NCBI RefSeq assembly: GCF_028453695.1
Contig: NC_135773.1
Location: 5,518,001-5,582,000, forward strand
DNA from: Augochlora pura
Taxonomy: Eukaryota; Arthropoda; Insecta; Hymenoptera; Halictidae
Direction: 5' to 3'
Length of the DNA: 64,000 bases
In this document: positions 26,472 through 39,049 of the stretch, in pieces
Layout: the number at the start of each line of letters is the position of its first letter
Position numbering within the stretch: the first letter of the stretch is position 1
Made by a program: the position numbers and the translations under genes
The notes under the pieces: generated by a model
Databases searched by the model: none
What the model was told of the DNA's origin: nothing
Seen by the model: the letters and a program-made list of their open reading frames with translations, nothing else

Positions 26472-26498
26472 TCGTCGTCGTCGTCGTCGTCGTCGTCA
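26472..26498. repeat. trinucleotide GTC repeat
   Basis: About nine uninterrupted GTC units on the plus strand. A similar GTC array lies at 27461-27493, on the other side of the predicted first exon. Confidence 0.85.
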
Positions 26499-26701
26499 GA
26501 GGAAGAGGAAGAGGACGCGGTGGAGGTGGTGGAGACGGAGGCAGAGGTAGAGGAGGTGACGTAGTAGTAGGAGGAGGCGCGGGAGGTTGGGTAGCAGCGG
26601 TACGAAGGGAAGAGAGGAGGAAGAGAAAGATTCTCTTTTGCCTATATCTGTTTTCCACTTTTTTTCATCCCTGTGGCAGGGGTACGGTTGTAGTCCTCTC
26701 C

Positions 26702-26702
26702 C

Positions 26703-26736
<34 letters not shown>
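26702..26736. repeat. CT dinucleotide microsatellite
   Basis: About 16 CT units on the plus strand upstream of the predicted non-coding first exon. Confidence 0.85.
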
Positions 26737-26738
<2 letters not shown>

Positions 26739-26739
26739 T

Positions 26740-27361
26740 TTTTAGTGCCGCCCTCTTCCTCTCCTTCTCGTTCTTTTTCCTACTCTCTGTCGACGGTGCG
26801 TCCTGCTCGCGCGGTCTCGCTGTCCCTTTCTTTCCATCCGCTGCCTCAAAATGTGGCATTCAACAGGGCTTCCACGGTGCTTGCGGTGGTGCGGAATCCG
26901 CGCCGGTTTGCCGCGACGCGGGGTGCATCGGGGAAATGATGCGCAGATTGGCCGGATCATCTCAAAAACCACCACCCTCTGCCTCCAGCCCTCCTCCTAC
27001 CTACCCCCGTCGCTCGTCCCTCTATCGCGGTCTCGCTCCCGCAGCCTCCGCCGCCCTGTCTCTGGCACGCTTTCCGTCTCCGTTCGCCGTGCACTCGCAC
27101 TCTCGTCGCCGACGGTCGCCAGGGATGGAATACAACCCCCACTTTCAGCACCGCCGCCGAACAACCACCCTGCCACCGCTGTGCCTACCACTGTGCCCGA
27201 CGACGAGTGACTGAGTCCTCCGATTATTATCTCATTTGCTGGCACGAGCAGCACGCGACGCTCGCGTTGCCCACGGATCCAGGATCCGTAGATCGCTGCA
27301 TCTCGATCGCGCCCTACACCAGGACCCAACGGATCGTGACTACCTGTCGCCGCGTGTACAG
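26740..27361 (+). other. candidate promoter and non-coding first exon
   Basis: A CpG- and pyrimidine-rich block ends at a strong splice donor, ACAG|GTGAGTAAC, with the last exon base at 27361. The next good plus-strand coding exon opens with an acceptor at 35932 and has its ATG 22 bases inside the exon. A 5' UTR exon here, joined across about 8.6 kb, is the simplest model. The exon's 5' end is not determined, and the link to the 35.9 kb exon is inference. Confidence 0.35.
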
Positions 27362-28139
27362 GTGAGTAACAACAGAGCCCGATTTATTATCCTCGGCCGA
27401 GTTGTGATCGAGTTTTGTTGACGGTGATCGTGGCTGTCACTTGTCATTGTTCTTCTTCGGGCAGTCGACGTCGTCGTCGTCGTCGTCGCTGCTCTTGGTA
27501 ATTGTTCGAGGGATGTGCGGGGTCGATCGGTTTCGATAGCGTTTATATCGTGTGGAAAAATTGGTGGTCAAGATTGGTAGTGTCGATCGGGATCGTTGTT
27601 CGTAGGTTCGTTTGCTAGTTAACGTTTGTTGTGGCCACTTCCGGAGGACTTTGCTCCGGCTACCGTGAACACGTGGATCCGCATTGTTTTGTAGCTGGAG
27701 CTAGGGCCTGGGGGTTGGAAGAAACAAGAGGACGACGGTGATGTTCGGACGCGTGTTTTCAGGTTCTCGGTTCGCTGGGACCGCATAATTCGATTGACAG
27801 TTTTAATCGGGCGAACTGTCGCGAATTCAGGCTTCGCAGTGACGAAACAGTGAGAAAGTCGTAAAAAGCTGCTCTTGAAATATTTCTCTCGAGCAACGCG
27901 CGCTCGGGCACGGTATTTCTAGAGAATTTATGTTCCCGCGTCGCGAATTAACAAATCCACTTGACTGATCGAATAAATCCGGGGCTCGTGGACATTTTGA
28001 CGCAACATATTAATTTAATATTGGTACGGGCGCGTTTGCATATGAAAATGTGTAAACGAACGACTGTGATCCGGGCTTGTAGTAATTACAGCAAAACTAC
28101 ATCAAAGTTCAGTGGCAGAGTAAACAGAAAGAATACAGT

Positions 28140-28140
<1 letters not shown>

Positions 28141-28182
<42 letters not shown>
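28141..28182. repeat. GA dinucleotide microsatellite
   Basis: About 19 GA units on the plus strand. Confidence 0.9.
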
Positions 28183-28185
<3 letters not shown>

Positions 28186-29460
28186 ACAAATTCAAAATTA
28201 GCGGGGAACGCGAGTATGTGGCGAGTATCGCGTGTCCGATAATAATTCATCATGCAATCCTAGATTGGTCCTGCACCGTCCTCCTTTGTGCCGCGTGTTT
28301 TCCCCACGCGACAATACTGATTACTGCGTCCGTTCCGTTTCGGTTTCATTGAAATAATAAAGCGGAACCATTTCTGTTTAAATAAACGAACGTTACGGAA
28401 TTTTTCTGGAAACGGATTACCAGAATTCATTCCATAAGTTCCGCGGCGACTCGGCGGAGCTTCGATGCCATATTATTTTAGTTAAAAATATCAAACAGTG
28501 GAGTTCCGAATAATGAAATTCAAACAGAGTTAAAATGACAGTCGGATCGACAATGCCGTTCATTGAAGTTATTATTTACGAAATACGATGTGGGTCACGT
28601 ACGGTTCGGGATTTGGTAATAATTAACGCTCCTAAGATATTTTTTATTCGCGGCCTAAAACTACCGCACTGACAGCAATAATACAAAATAATTTTTCGTT
28701 CGTGCATTCGCTTGAAATTAATGAAGCAGAAATTGATCGAGTACAGGGGACGCTGTAATATTTACAAATCTATACAGGAATAATGCATACATAAATGTCT
28801 GTGCGCTTCACGGTGCCTAGTCGCGTAATTATTTCGTAGCTAATTATTAACAACGTAATTAGTGAAAATCACTGAGTAGAGTAAGTTTTGATGCATCGAT
28901 TGTGCCACACATCGGCCTCGCGTATACACGAGGTTAAATATATCCATAATTATTTTCGTATAATTTAAAGCAGTCTATATTAATTCATCAAACCCCATTT
29001 ACGTGACCCATCCGCGTGAATCGATTACAATATTCGCACGCAAATTATTATCACTATTTTATTTCCATCCCGTTCACTAACCGCCCGTTTAATATCGCCG
29101 ATAATTTACAATTTGTTTCCGTAACGATGTTCCGGGAAAGGCGCTACCGCGGAAACAAATTCGAAAATCCATTTCTCGCGATCACGAGTTAACGAAACGC
29201 GTTCGGCAAGAAAAAAAAGAATTGCAGTGGCCATAAATGCGGGCTTGCACCGAAAGCCGCCGTTCCCAACATGGCGGATCTTAGACGGTCCGTGAATTCT
29301 TCTTCCGCGCAAAGTTCCCGGCGTCTATCGAGGGCGTTGCAATTTCTGCGCCCCGCGAAGGCATTAAAATCACTCGCCACCCATCCACCGCAAACTATCG
29401 TATAATGTTACCACACGTTCCTTTAAGTACCAACGGAAGGCCCGGTGTGTCGCCACGCAG

Positions 29461-29478
29461 CCCCCCCCCCCCCCCCCG
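29461..29478. repeat. poly-C run
   Basis: About 17 consecutive C, followed by CCGCC-type repeats to about 29500. Confidence 0.85.
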
Positions 29479-32400
29479 CCCCCCGCCGCCGCCCCCGCTT
29501 GTTTCGCATTTTTCGTTCGCTGCACTCTTTTACGGCCGCGGAAGAGGACCGTTCGAATTACGCGGAGAGTTCAACCGTAAAAAAAACCGGGTTCTGCTGC
29601 GACTGACATTTTTTTTTTCTTCTTCTCTCTATGTAAAACGAGATCGTTTTGCTTCGGCAGAAGTCTCCCCCGCAATAAAAATGTTTATGTGGACAGTAAA
29701 GGGATCGCCGTTACTTGAAGGGAAAATGAGGACGTATGCTTCGCCGCGTAAAGTCGGGCCCGGCTGAATATACACCGGGGGATATCGTGAATTAATTCGC
29801 TTTTCACTATGGACGGAATCTCCGGCTTCTTCTTATATCGACTGTTTATCGACTTTGCCGCTGACTTCGCTTCTTCCGCGGGCGAATCGTAAATTAGGGA
29901 ACTTGGATACGAGGGCCGTTACGGGCGGAAGGGAACTGTGGTGCTGGACCGACATTTCAAACCCTACATGATACTGATTTTAATCGTCTCCTTCTGCTTC
30001 TTCTAATTGACTACTTATCATTTAGTTATCAATATCTGGCTAACGTAATTAATGTAAGGATATAATAAATCGGGAGTTCCGAAAACCTGAACATGGCAAC
30101 TGATACAATTTTCACGTTATCCATATTTTTAGAGCCGAGCATTTCTCATTAAAAATTAATAAACTTGAAATATTATTTGCTCGGATTTTGATAATATCAT
30201 GCGTTATATCGATAAGTAACGTCAGGATATGAAAAGGGTTTTCCTCGTGTATTATTTGAACTTTTGGATGACAGTAATATATGTAGAATGTACGTGTCAT
30301 TATCGTATCTCTATATTTTCTCTTTATGCAAAATAAAAATTACCTGGATCAATTGACGGACACGGTAGGAGCCGAGTACAATACTTATTCCTTCTTTAAT
30401 AATATGATTAATACAATAATGAATTATTAAATTAATAAAATTATTAAATTATTAATAATGAATTTTACTTTACGTAAAAGGCAAACGCAACGCCGTTGCT
30501 CATCCTGCAAAAATCGCAACAGATGTATCGCCGCGCGAAAGAGTACAGCGAAAGAGCCGCAAGGGTAGATCATCGGCGTGAACCGTCGCATCGCAGATCA
30601 ATCGCCCCGTCGAGGAGGAACGTCGCCGTCTCTGACGCAGTTTCAGTTTCACGGGGGGCGGGGTAGGACCGGTTTACGATTCATAAGACAACTCGGTGGA
30701 TTGAATTAAGCGAGCGGTGCGGCAGCTGCCAGTCCGTTCCTGGTCCGTCCGCGCACCCACCGCGAATCTGCATAATCCCGTTCACGTCGACGATTCTAAT
30801 TGGCGGATTGTTTCAATCTCTGTCGCCGCGAATATTTGCATTGCTGCTCCTCTCGTTTCTGCCCAAACCCCCCCACCCACGCCGTCTCTTCGTCTCTTTC
30901 TCCCCGTTTTGTCCTCTGTTCCCTTCCCGTGTTCCAGACTTCCTCTTTCTATTTTATCCGCACCTTTCGTCCCCTTTTTCGAGAAGACCCACCCCACCCA
31001 GGACACTCCGCAGAACTTTGCTCGGAGACTTCGGCGACTGTTAGCGTCTCTCTCGCGGACCTCATAATTTTTGTCTGTTTTTATGGGCCAGCAGATCTCA
31101 CCCCTCCCCCCCCCCCCCCCTTTTTAAGCACGCTATTTGCTTGCTTACCCGGCTCCCCGGAGTTGTCTCCCATCCCCGCGTGCATTTTAAATGAAATGTA
31201 TCGGAAGTCGTGATCGAAACAGATTAATAGAATTTCAACATTTATTTTCTAGTTTTCTCGTTCGATGAAATTCTTTTTATCATCGATGATAGGTTATTTA
31301 ACTTGTAAACTCGTTGACGAATAAATTACACGACTTGTGTTATTTTTTTTTTTATTAAATTTAGAAATGATATTTTTTAATAAATTTATTAGAATTTAGT
31401 GTACCTAAATTATCTCAATTTTGTGGTGTTAGTAATAAATCGAACAATTCCAGCACTGTGCGAGAACATTATTTACTGCATATTATTGCCCAATAAATGG
31501 TTAGCGAGAATTTGCTATATTTTGATCAAAATAATTCATCCGAAACGGAATAAAGCACACATTTGAACTTTTTAATGTATGCTCGGACGAACCCTGTGTC
31601 CGCCATTGTTGTATAAAATTCACAGCTTCGCGATTCATTTGGCAGTTTTGCGTATATTTATTCTACCCTTCACGTAATTGCCATTGATTTTTTTTTCGTA
31701 AAAATAAACATCATTCGTTTTATCGCATTTACTGGGCTGGATTGTAATGTGAAAAATTTTAAATCAACAAATCGAGACAAATATCGTACAATCGAAACGA
31801 AAACACATATTTGATCGTTCTGACATTTCTGATCGAATATCTGGGATACTCTAATGCTTCGTTTCTAATTAGAAAAATATAAAGAAAATGTAATGTAACC
31901 TTTAATAAGTAACGACTAGAATATGAATTTTATTCTTCGGTAACAACAATGTATAACACATTTTTAGCAATTATAACACAGATTTATAACAACAAGAAGT
32001 AATACAAAAAAATAGAGAGATTAACAGACTTCAGCAATACTATTAAATTATTTTTAACTTGCTAGATCCATTTAAAAAACTTTAACTTCTAGTAACGACT
32101 CGGATGAAAAATAATTTGATAAAATACTCTTCAAAGAACATTGTAATAAATGTCGACGTGTGCATTTAAAAATTTTTAATATTCAACAAATAAAAATGGT
32201 AAGATATTCGGTAAACGTTCTCGCAGTGAAAACTCCATTAATTCTTACTGGTTGCAAAACAAAATAAGAGTGAATCTACGCAAAACTTCCCAGCAGCCTT
32301 GGCATCGCCGAAAAGGAATGCCTCAACCATCGAGGGGTTGGAACGTGACGCTAAATGGGGGGAGGGGGGGAGGCGGAGGCGATATAAGGAGGAGCCGGGA

Positions 32401-33647
32401 GTATTTATTACAATTTTAAAAAGACACTTCAATTGAATATTACGCGGGCGGTTGGTGAAAATGTGTTACCGTTGACTTTTAGGAGGGTGCTCCGCCGGGG
32501 GAATAAATTGTTTCGTCGCGGGTGAATCCGAAGCGAAACGCGCGGCGTACTTTTTCGCGGGGTGGAGAGGGGAGGGCTCCTTTATCTTCCCGGTAATAGA
32601 ATAAAGGAGCCGACGTGACGCAATGGAAATTCCCAGTTTTTGCATAATTGACGTACTCTCGACCGCCGCGCGACGCTGAATTATTTTACGCGGGGGTAAT
32701 GCGATTTAAATATGAGGGAGCCGGAGAGAAGATGTTTCCGCGAGCACGACGCCCGTCCGAATGTAGATCCTTCGGTTTCCCTCGTCCCTTTCTTATCGCG
32801 TATTTTTTCAGCGAGAGCCGTGCAAGAGAACGGCGAAGAAACGCGGGTAGAATACACCACCATCAGCAATACGGCGATCAATTTTCTAGAAACACCGGGA
32901 TCTTCGCCCGGGACACCGGCGCGGCCGTGCTCGGATTAAAACGGTGCATCGCCTGAATTTTATGAAGCGTTGGGCTTTAAAATTTCCTGTTTGGGGAAAG
33001 AGTCCGCGGTGTAAGCAGTGGAAGCGCGCTTGCTATTGTCTCGCGACAGAGCCATCACGGGGGAGAGAAAAAAAAGTCGTTCCGCGTCCCTTGGGATTCC
33101 TCAGAAAGAGGTCCGCGTATCTGCTGCCTCTCCTGGCCTTTTATATTCTTTTCTCGTTACGACGACGATTAAAAAGTCCATCGAATATGTGACGGTGTCG
33201 TGGCGCGCTCCTCTCACCGTTGATTCACGCCAACGTTCGAAAATATTAAGATCTCCGCGAATGCATTGCGCATTGTTCACTGAATAACTTGGTGTACACG
33301 CCGGAATCAATTGCGCAATTTAATAACTAATTCGTGCCGGCTTCTTCTAGAACAATTTTCTACGGTTTTCTTATCAATTCTGTTATACAGAGCTTGATAT
33401 AACCTTGGAATTTAATGTAACAAACATACTAACGATAGAATGTTATATTATATGTAATTAGTACTATGCTTATATTTCTTATAATAAGTAAACTATTTAT
33501 TATTTAATATTAAATACACTATAATCTTTCGATACTTCTGCTCTTTTCCACGGTCAGAGTAATTCTCTGTTCTCAATCATTTTTTTGGTTATTCCTAAAT
33601 TCGTTTGTTTGTTCAAAACTTATTACGTCAGACAAAATATTCATGAA

Positions 33648-33685
33648 TATATAAGGCGCGAGCAGATTAAAACGTCACAGTATCG
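33648..33685 (+). promoter_or_regulatory. TATA box plus initiator-like site without an obvious gene
   Basis: TATATAAGG begins 31 bases before the A of TCACAGT, the spacing expected of a TATA-Inr core promoter. No convincing ORF follows within 300 bases. It could drive a non-coding RNA or be chance in AT-rich DNA. Confidence 0.2.
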
Positions 33686-35954
33686 TTGCGGTGTCAATTC
33701 ATTATTTATCAGTAATATACAAAGAAGTCTGGTGTTTTAAGGTCAGACGAAATGGAAACTATTCAAACAAATTATATTAAAAATAAACGTATTAACGAAT
33801 AAATTAAGAAATAAAATGAAACAAGCTAAAATAATAAAAATACATGCTCGAACGATCGACAGTTGAAAGAAATTACTACGTGGACTAATTTCGATAGCGT
33901 CGTCTAGCATATTCTAACCTTCGACTGAGCTATAAATAAGATTCGCTCGGTTGGCGAAGTAGATTGTATGGTCAAGCGTGAAAGAAGCAAGGGGATTTTC
34001 AGTGGTCGATGTCGGCGACGCGACAGAGGCGGTCAGAATTATGAGCAGGACGCGGCTCGAGCACGGACGACGAGCTCGTATTTATCACGAAGAGTAAAAC
34101 TGACAGCAGTCCATTTCCTGTTCGTCCTGCCTGTCTGGCTGAACATAATATCTCCTGACGAAACAACGTGGACGCCGTTTGTTTGGGAAACAATGGACCG
34201 AAACAATACCCAATCCCTCCTCGGTCCGCGGACACGGATACAGACCACCATTCTGATTTCCACGCCCTGTTACTCTCTTTAGTCTTTCTATCGCGAGGAA
34301 ATCTTTTCGAGACTCCGTCGAATTCGGTTCCGCGGGTAAAAACTTCCACGGAAGTTTCATTACACGTATTAACATGCCCCCTCCCTCGTCTATCGCAACT
34401 TTCCAGACCGTCCCCAATACCTGTCCACGACTTCTCCGAAAGAAATCAGGACAATGGAGATACAAACATCTCCAGCAACCAGCGAAATTTCCTTTCCGCG
34501 GAAAATTTTGTTCGCGCTAAAGATACTCGACAAAGGTCGAACAATGAATTATCAAGTACCTAATTCAGAATAATAATGCGTTAAATTGTGGAGAACTGTT
34601 TTCAACATTTTTCTTATATTTTACAAATTGGAGTCTAGAGTAGAATGTTGAATTCCTTACCGGGTCCACGGTGTTATTGATAAATCGAATGCTTCGTTAG
34701 GGATGATTATGCTCGTCCCGCGCTCACGTTTCCAAAATCAGCCAATTTTCGCGCTGGTTTGTATCGGCGGTAGCGCCGGATGATGGAATCCGCGACGATT
34801 CGAAGATATTATAAGTTCATTAATCACGGGACGCTGTCGGATCTCGGGAACGTTCCCTCTAATTACTATTTGTCCTCGCTGCGATTGTTCATACAACCGC
34901 GGCGCAAAGTTTAATTGAAATACCTACGGCCGTAGATTCTCATTAACGATTTCACGGGGATTCCTCGAGGATTCCTCGCAAGACATCCGAGCGAAACCGA
35001 ACGTGCACTTGACAGAAATTAGTAATCCTTAATGGATGACGTGATGCAAGGCTGGTGTTACCCAACCCTCGCCATAGGCGGTGCCTGCTTCCTCCGTCTT
35101 AGACTTAACAGCGCGGCGGATATTCAATTAATTTCAGAGGACAATAGTAGCTCGCTTCCACTCCGACGATTTGTACATACCTGGCTCGATGTTTTGCGTG
35201 CTAGATTATCCGAGGGAGAGACGGGTCACTAGCAAAATTATTTACCGCGGCGGACCAGCTGCTGGTCTCGTCCGTTTCACCATCGCGCGAATAGTCTTGC
35301 TGGTCTAGAACGTCCTCCATTTTGTATTTATTGTACGTTCCTTGTGACGCTGCGTGACGACATCGCTTGACACTCTAACAACGAATTTAACATTTGCCAT
35401 ATACTTTCCGTTCAAGCTGTATTCCAGATATTTAAATATCAATAGTTAAAATCTAAATATTCAAGGATTTTACATTTGAATAAATTTAGAAATATTGCTT
35501 AACTGATAATATGCAGTACAATGTTTCTGTGTTTCTAAGGGTTGTTCCGACTTAGAGGCCTTGTTGAAATAAAATTATATACGATGTAGAATTGTAAATA
35601 TTATAATAACTAGCTCGATGTTTTTGAACATAGACTTAGACCACTTTCGAAATAAATGGCCCGTTTATAGTTATATAAACTTGAACAATCACACGGACCA
35701 TTTCTGCGACGATGTCAACCGATAAAATTCACGCAATCTTTCTAGTATCTTTATTTTGTCTAGTCGCATTTAAGACGAAGAAATACGTTCAGCGGATTTT
35801 AAGAAACAAAATTAAGACGATCGAGTACAAAAAGAAATCTGTCCATTTTCAAAGAACGCCTTACTAAGTTCAATGCGAAGACGCAAAAATATTTCAATAT
35901 TCTGTTTAATGGAAACTTTCCGTTCTCCTCAGCGAACAACCAGAAATCTCCACG

Positions 35955-36278
35955 ATGACGACCACCACGGGCGATCCGTCGACCATGAAGACCCCGTCGT
36001 CCCTGTCCGGCGGCGATCTGGTCTCGCGTCTGTTGGCAGCGACGCCTCCCTACTTGTACAACGTGCCGCTGACACCTCACAGCTTCTTCTTCAGCGAGAT
36101 GTTGCGCTCGTTCGTGCAAGCGAAAGCGGAAGCGACGTCGGCAGGCACGACGAGCAGCGCGCCGAGACGTCGGAAGCGATCTTGGCGGGAAGCTCGTGAT
36201 CGCCCTTTGGAACTGACCACGAAAGAGAGGCAACACCATCATCATCATCACCACCACCACCATCACCAACAGCAGCAA

Positions 36279-36322
<44 letters not shown>

Positions 36323-37209
36323 GCAGCAGGAGAAGTACTTTCACGCGCAGCAGTCGCAGCAACCGGAAACGCGGCTGGAGAACAGAAGCAAGCCGACCGA
36401 GGCGTACGATCCGGAAATCAAGATGGCGGCGTACGAGCAGAAGCCGAGCTTCGGCGGCGACATATTGAAGCCGGTCGACGAGAACAGATCGGACTTCGGC
36501 AAACAGAGCAAGAACTATTTCGACGAGCGGCCGCGCCACTTCGAGCAGGCCCAGCCGCCGGAGAACATATTCCCCGCCGAGCTGCAGAAGGTGAAGCCGG
36601 AAGAGACGCACTCGGTGGACCGTAAGAATTGCAATTACGACAGTCGGAGTCCGTACGACGAGCGCACGAAGAGCACGATCAGTAATCAGGAGCTTCCTCT
36701 GCTGCCGGATCAGAAGAAGCTCGATTTCTCGAGGAACTTCCTGCCGGGGCTGCCCGGAAGGGGCTGCGACATGCTCCAAGGTGTCAAGGGATTCGGCCTT
36801 CCCGGGAACGTGACGAACCCCGAGTTTCTCCCCAACCCCCTCTGGTATCCGCCGTACCCCATGCCTCAGTCCTACCCGGGCATAGATCCCCTGCATTTTT
36901 TCATCGATCTCCGCGTGTCCGGTCACATCTGGGACCGGAAGCTGAGCGAGAGGCAGCTACCGTTCAAAGGGAAACACTGTTCGGCGTTCAGCGTGCCGCA
37001 GTCGAAGGAGTACAGCAGCAACAGGCCGCTGAATCTGACCAGGGACGAGGCGAGCACGTCCAGGAGCAGCGAGGAGAACTCGCACGGCACCAATTACATC
37101 CTGAGACACCTGACCAGAACGTACAGGAACATCGGCCAAGCCCAGAAAGTGTCCAGGAGCGAGACGTCCACGGAAGAGAGCGAGGACAGTCCGAAGGATA
37201 TTGATAACA
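35955..37209 (+). CDS. large coding exon of a probable transcriptional regulator with CtBP-type motifs
   Basis: One exon from acceptor CTCAG|CG (35932) to donor CA|GTGAGT (last base 37209), open for about 418 codons from the ATG at 35955. Without splicing it would stop at 37238 after a short tail, giving 427 aa. Visible features: an N-terminal hydrophobic/aromatic segment (LLAATPPYLYNVPLTPHSFF), a basic patch RRRKRSWR (possible nuclear signal), PLELTTK and PLNLTRD, which resemble PxDLS-type CtBP-binding motifs, about 11 His followed by about 21 Gln, an IDLRVSGHIWDRK block, and a Ser/Glu-rich acidic end. No zinc finger or other DNA-binding domain is in this exon; it would be expected on a later exon. 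E93/Mblk-1 and PRDM3/16 (hamlet) style regulators have comparable motif sets, but I cannot assign either. Codon use is GC-rich, unlike the surrounding DNA. Real coding status is nearly certain; the family is not. Confidence 0.8.
36236..36331 (+). repeat. CAY/CAR repeat encoding a His then Gln tract
   Basis: About 11 His codons (CAC/CAT mixed) followed by about 21 Gln codons (CAG/CAA mixed). The mixed codons make it less slippage-prone than a pure CAG array. On the opposite strand it creates a long poly-Leu/Val ORF that is not real. Confidence 0.9.
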
Positions 37210-38390
37210 GTGAGTGTCGGGGCTTTGTTCGGTGCTGATCACCCCCTTTAACTATCCTGCATGCTTTCCGCTGATCTTGGTGGGTGTTGTGATACGTTTG
37301 GTGCTTGTGATACGCTGGTTTCGAAGAGTAGCTGGTACGATGTAAAAACGAGAACGCACGTTAGCATTTCATTGAGAAACTATTCGGGACGATGAGAATG
37401 CGCGGCCGTGTATCGTACGTGGGGCATTAGATTGAATACGTTGAATTCGACAAGCCGTGTAGATGCATCGAAATACGAGGAACATTCTTTCTGTCTGACC
37501 ATGTTTTAACGTTGAACCTATCACGGTTGAATGGCCGACTTTTTTTCCCTTATAACGATCGAGATTATAAATGTGCTTCCGTTGGAAACGACTGGACAAG
37601 AGTTTCTAAATCTTCTCGTTCTCAAAAAGCTGCATACGCCTTTAGTGTTCGGTAGGTTTACTGTTAATCTGAAACAAATTAGAAAATAATATCAGAGGGA
37701 CAGCTTTGAGAGATTAGGGAATTTATTCCTCAGGGTTTTTACACGAGACATTCAATTATTGATTTGATTCATACTTGAGAGAAATACTATCGTATCGCGA
37801 ATCATTGTGCATTTACTTATATCGTTTATATGTATTTTTATATTACTTTTGCCAAGTGAAATTCTTCTCCTTGCCGTCGACGAGCTGCCAATACGCAGAA
37901 ATATTTCAATGAACTTTCTTGTAACATAAACGATCATCTTGTTTCATCTTTTCTTTTGCCTTTTTCGATCGTGTGAGAAAATGGTTAAAACGCAGAATTA
38001 TGAGCACAATTAGAAGCATTCAAGAATATTATATTAAATATTTATTTAATTTCCTTTACTCGCAATCGACTCAGAAGATTGACATTTTCGTAGTAGCATT
38101 CATAGTTCGAGTGTCTCGTGTAAAAGGTTCTGATAAACGCGCTGTACGTCAGAGGATCGGTGTGATTAATCGGTTTGAAATTCATCAGACGATAGATTCC
38201 CGAAACCGGAAACGCCTGGCACCTCGACTTCGAGCCAAGAAGAAGGGAGGAAGGATCTGCGAGCCCTGATCGGCCTCGAGCTAGTCGTCGACTACGTAAA
38301 AGAGCCAAAGGCGGATCCATCGAACGAGCAGACTTCGCAAGTAACTGAATAACTCGTGAAAATCGAACGACTCACATCCACTCCCGTCTG

Positions 38391-38420
38391 TATAAATAGA
38401 TGTAGCTCTGACTTCACTCG
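38391..38420 (+). promoter_or_regulatory. TATA box with possible initiator
   Basis: TATAAATAG at 38391-38399 is followed by TCACTC at 38414-38419, a slightly short TATA-to-start spacing of about 25 bases. Only very short ORFs follow, so a non-coding transcript or chance are both possible. It lies about 650 bases upstream of the hairpin, but on the strand opposite to the one that gives the better RNA fold. Confidence 0.2.
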
Positions 38421-39049
38421 GCCATCGTCGTTCACAGTAATATAGGATGCTCTGAACTTTATCGAACGATCGTCGGTACGATCCGATCTACCAATCCCTC
38501 TCTCTCTCTCTAACCCTTTACGATATACGGCGCCGACAAGTGATTATAGCGAAGCAAAAGCAATCTTTGCTCTAATCGAAGGTTCGTTCTTCCTTCTTCC
38601 TCTTCCTTCCGTTCCGCGTACCTTTAAATCGAAACTGTTATCGGTGCTACGTTTCACGTATTAAACGCCACGACTCCTTCAATCGGATCACATCGAAGTT
38701 AGTAGAAAATATTTTATCGACAGTCTCCGTCAACGATACTTCATCCGCGCTGAGCTCCGAACGACGCTGCGGACAATCGCGAAATCGAAATGTCGCCAAG
38801 ATACGGTGAAATGAACCTTTATTCTGTATGATATTTCCGAGGACATTATTAATTAATTCTTGATAGAATGCGGTAAGATTTACCGTCTCGATGACGTGGA
38901 TACGAAGCGTTCATTTTCTTCTTTTTCATCGGTTTTCTTCATTCCTTTAGAAGACAAGAGTTTATTACAAAGTTTTATGCAACAGAAAAATTGTCCGATT
39001 TATTTGTTAAGAATATTAGCTACATAAGGAATGCCTTCCTTCTGAAATA

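Larger units (their letters stand above)
27362..35932 (+). other. probable long first intron of the 35.9 kb gene
   Basis: No coding exon recognised in 8.6 kb. It contains a GTC repeat (27461-27493), a long GA microsatellite (28141-28182), C runs at 29461-29478 and 31107-31121, and AT-rich DNA at 30.3-30.5 and 31.2-32.2 kb. Two TATA-like elements occur, at 33648-33656 (TATATAAGG, followed 31 bases later by TCACAGT) and at 33931-33940 (CTATAAATAAG), but no convincing ORF follows. The polypyrimidine run ending in CAG at 35932 closes the intron. Confidence 0.4.

Noticed and set aside
33968..34282. 104-codon ORF starting 37 bases after a TATAAATAAG box
   Set aside because: The ATG is too close to the TATA box for a normal 5' UTR, the protein is unrecognisable, and the opposite strand is open over the same DNA.
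35799..36926. 375-codon minus-strand ORF with a long Leu/Val run
   Set aside because: It is the antisense shadow of the coding exon; its poly-Leu/Val part is the reverse complement of the His/Gln codon tract.
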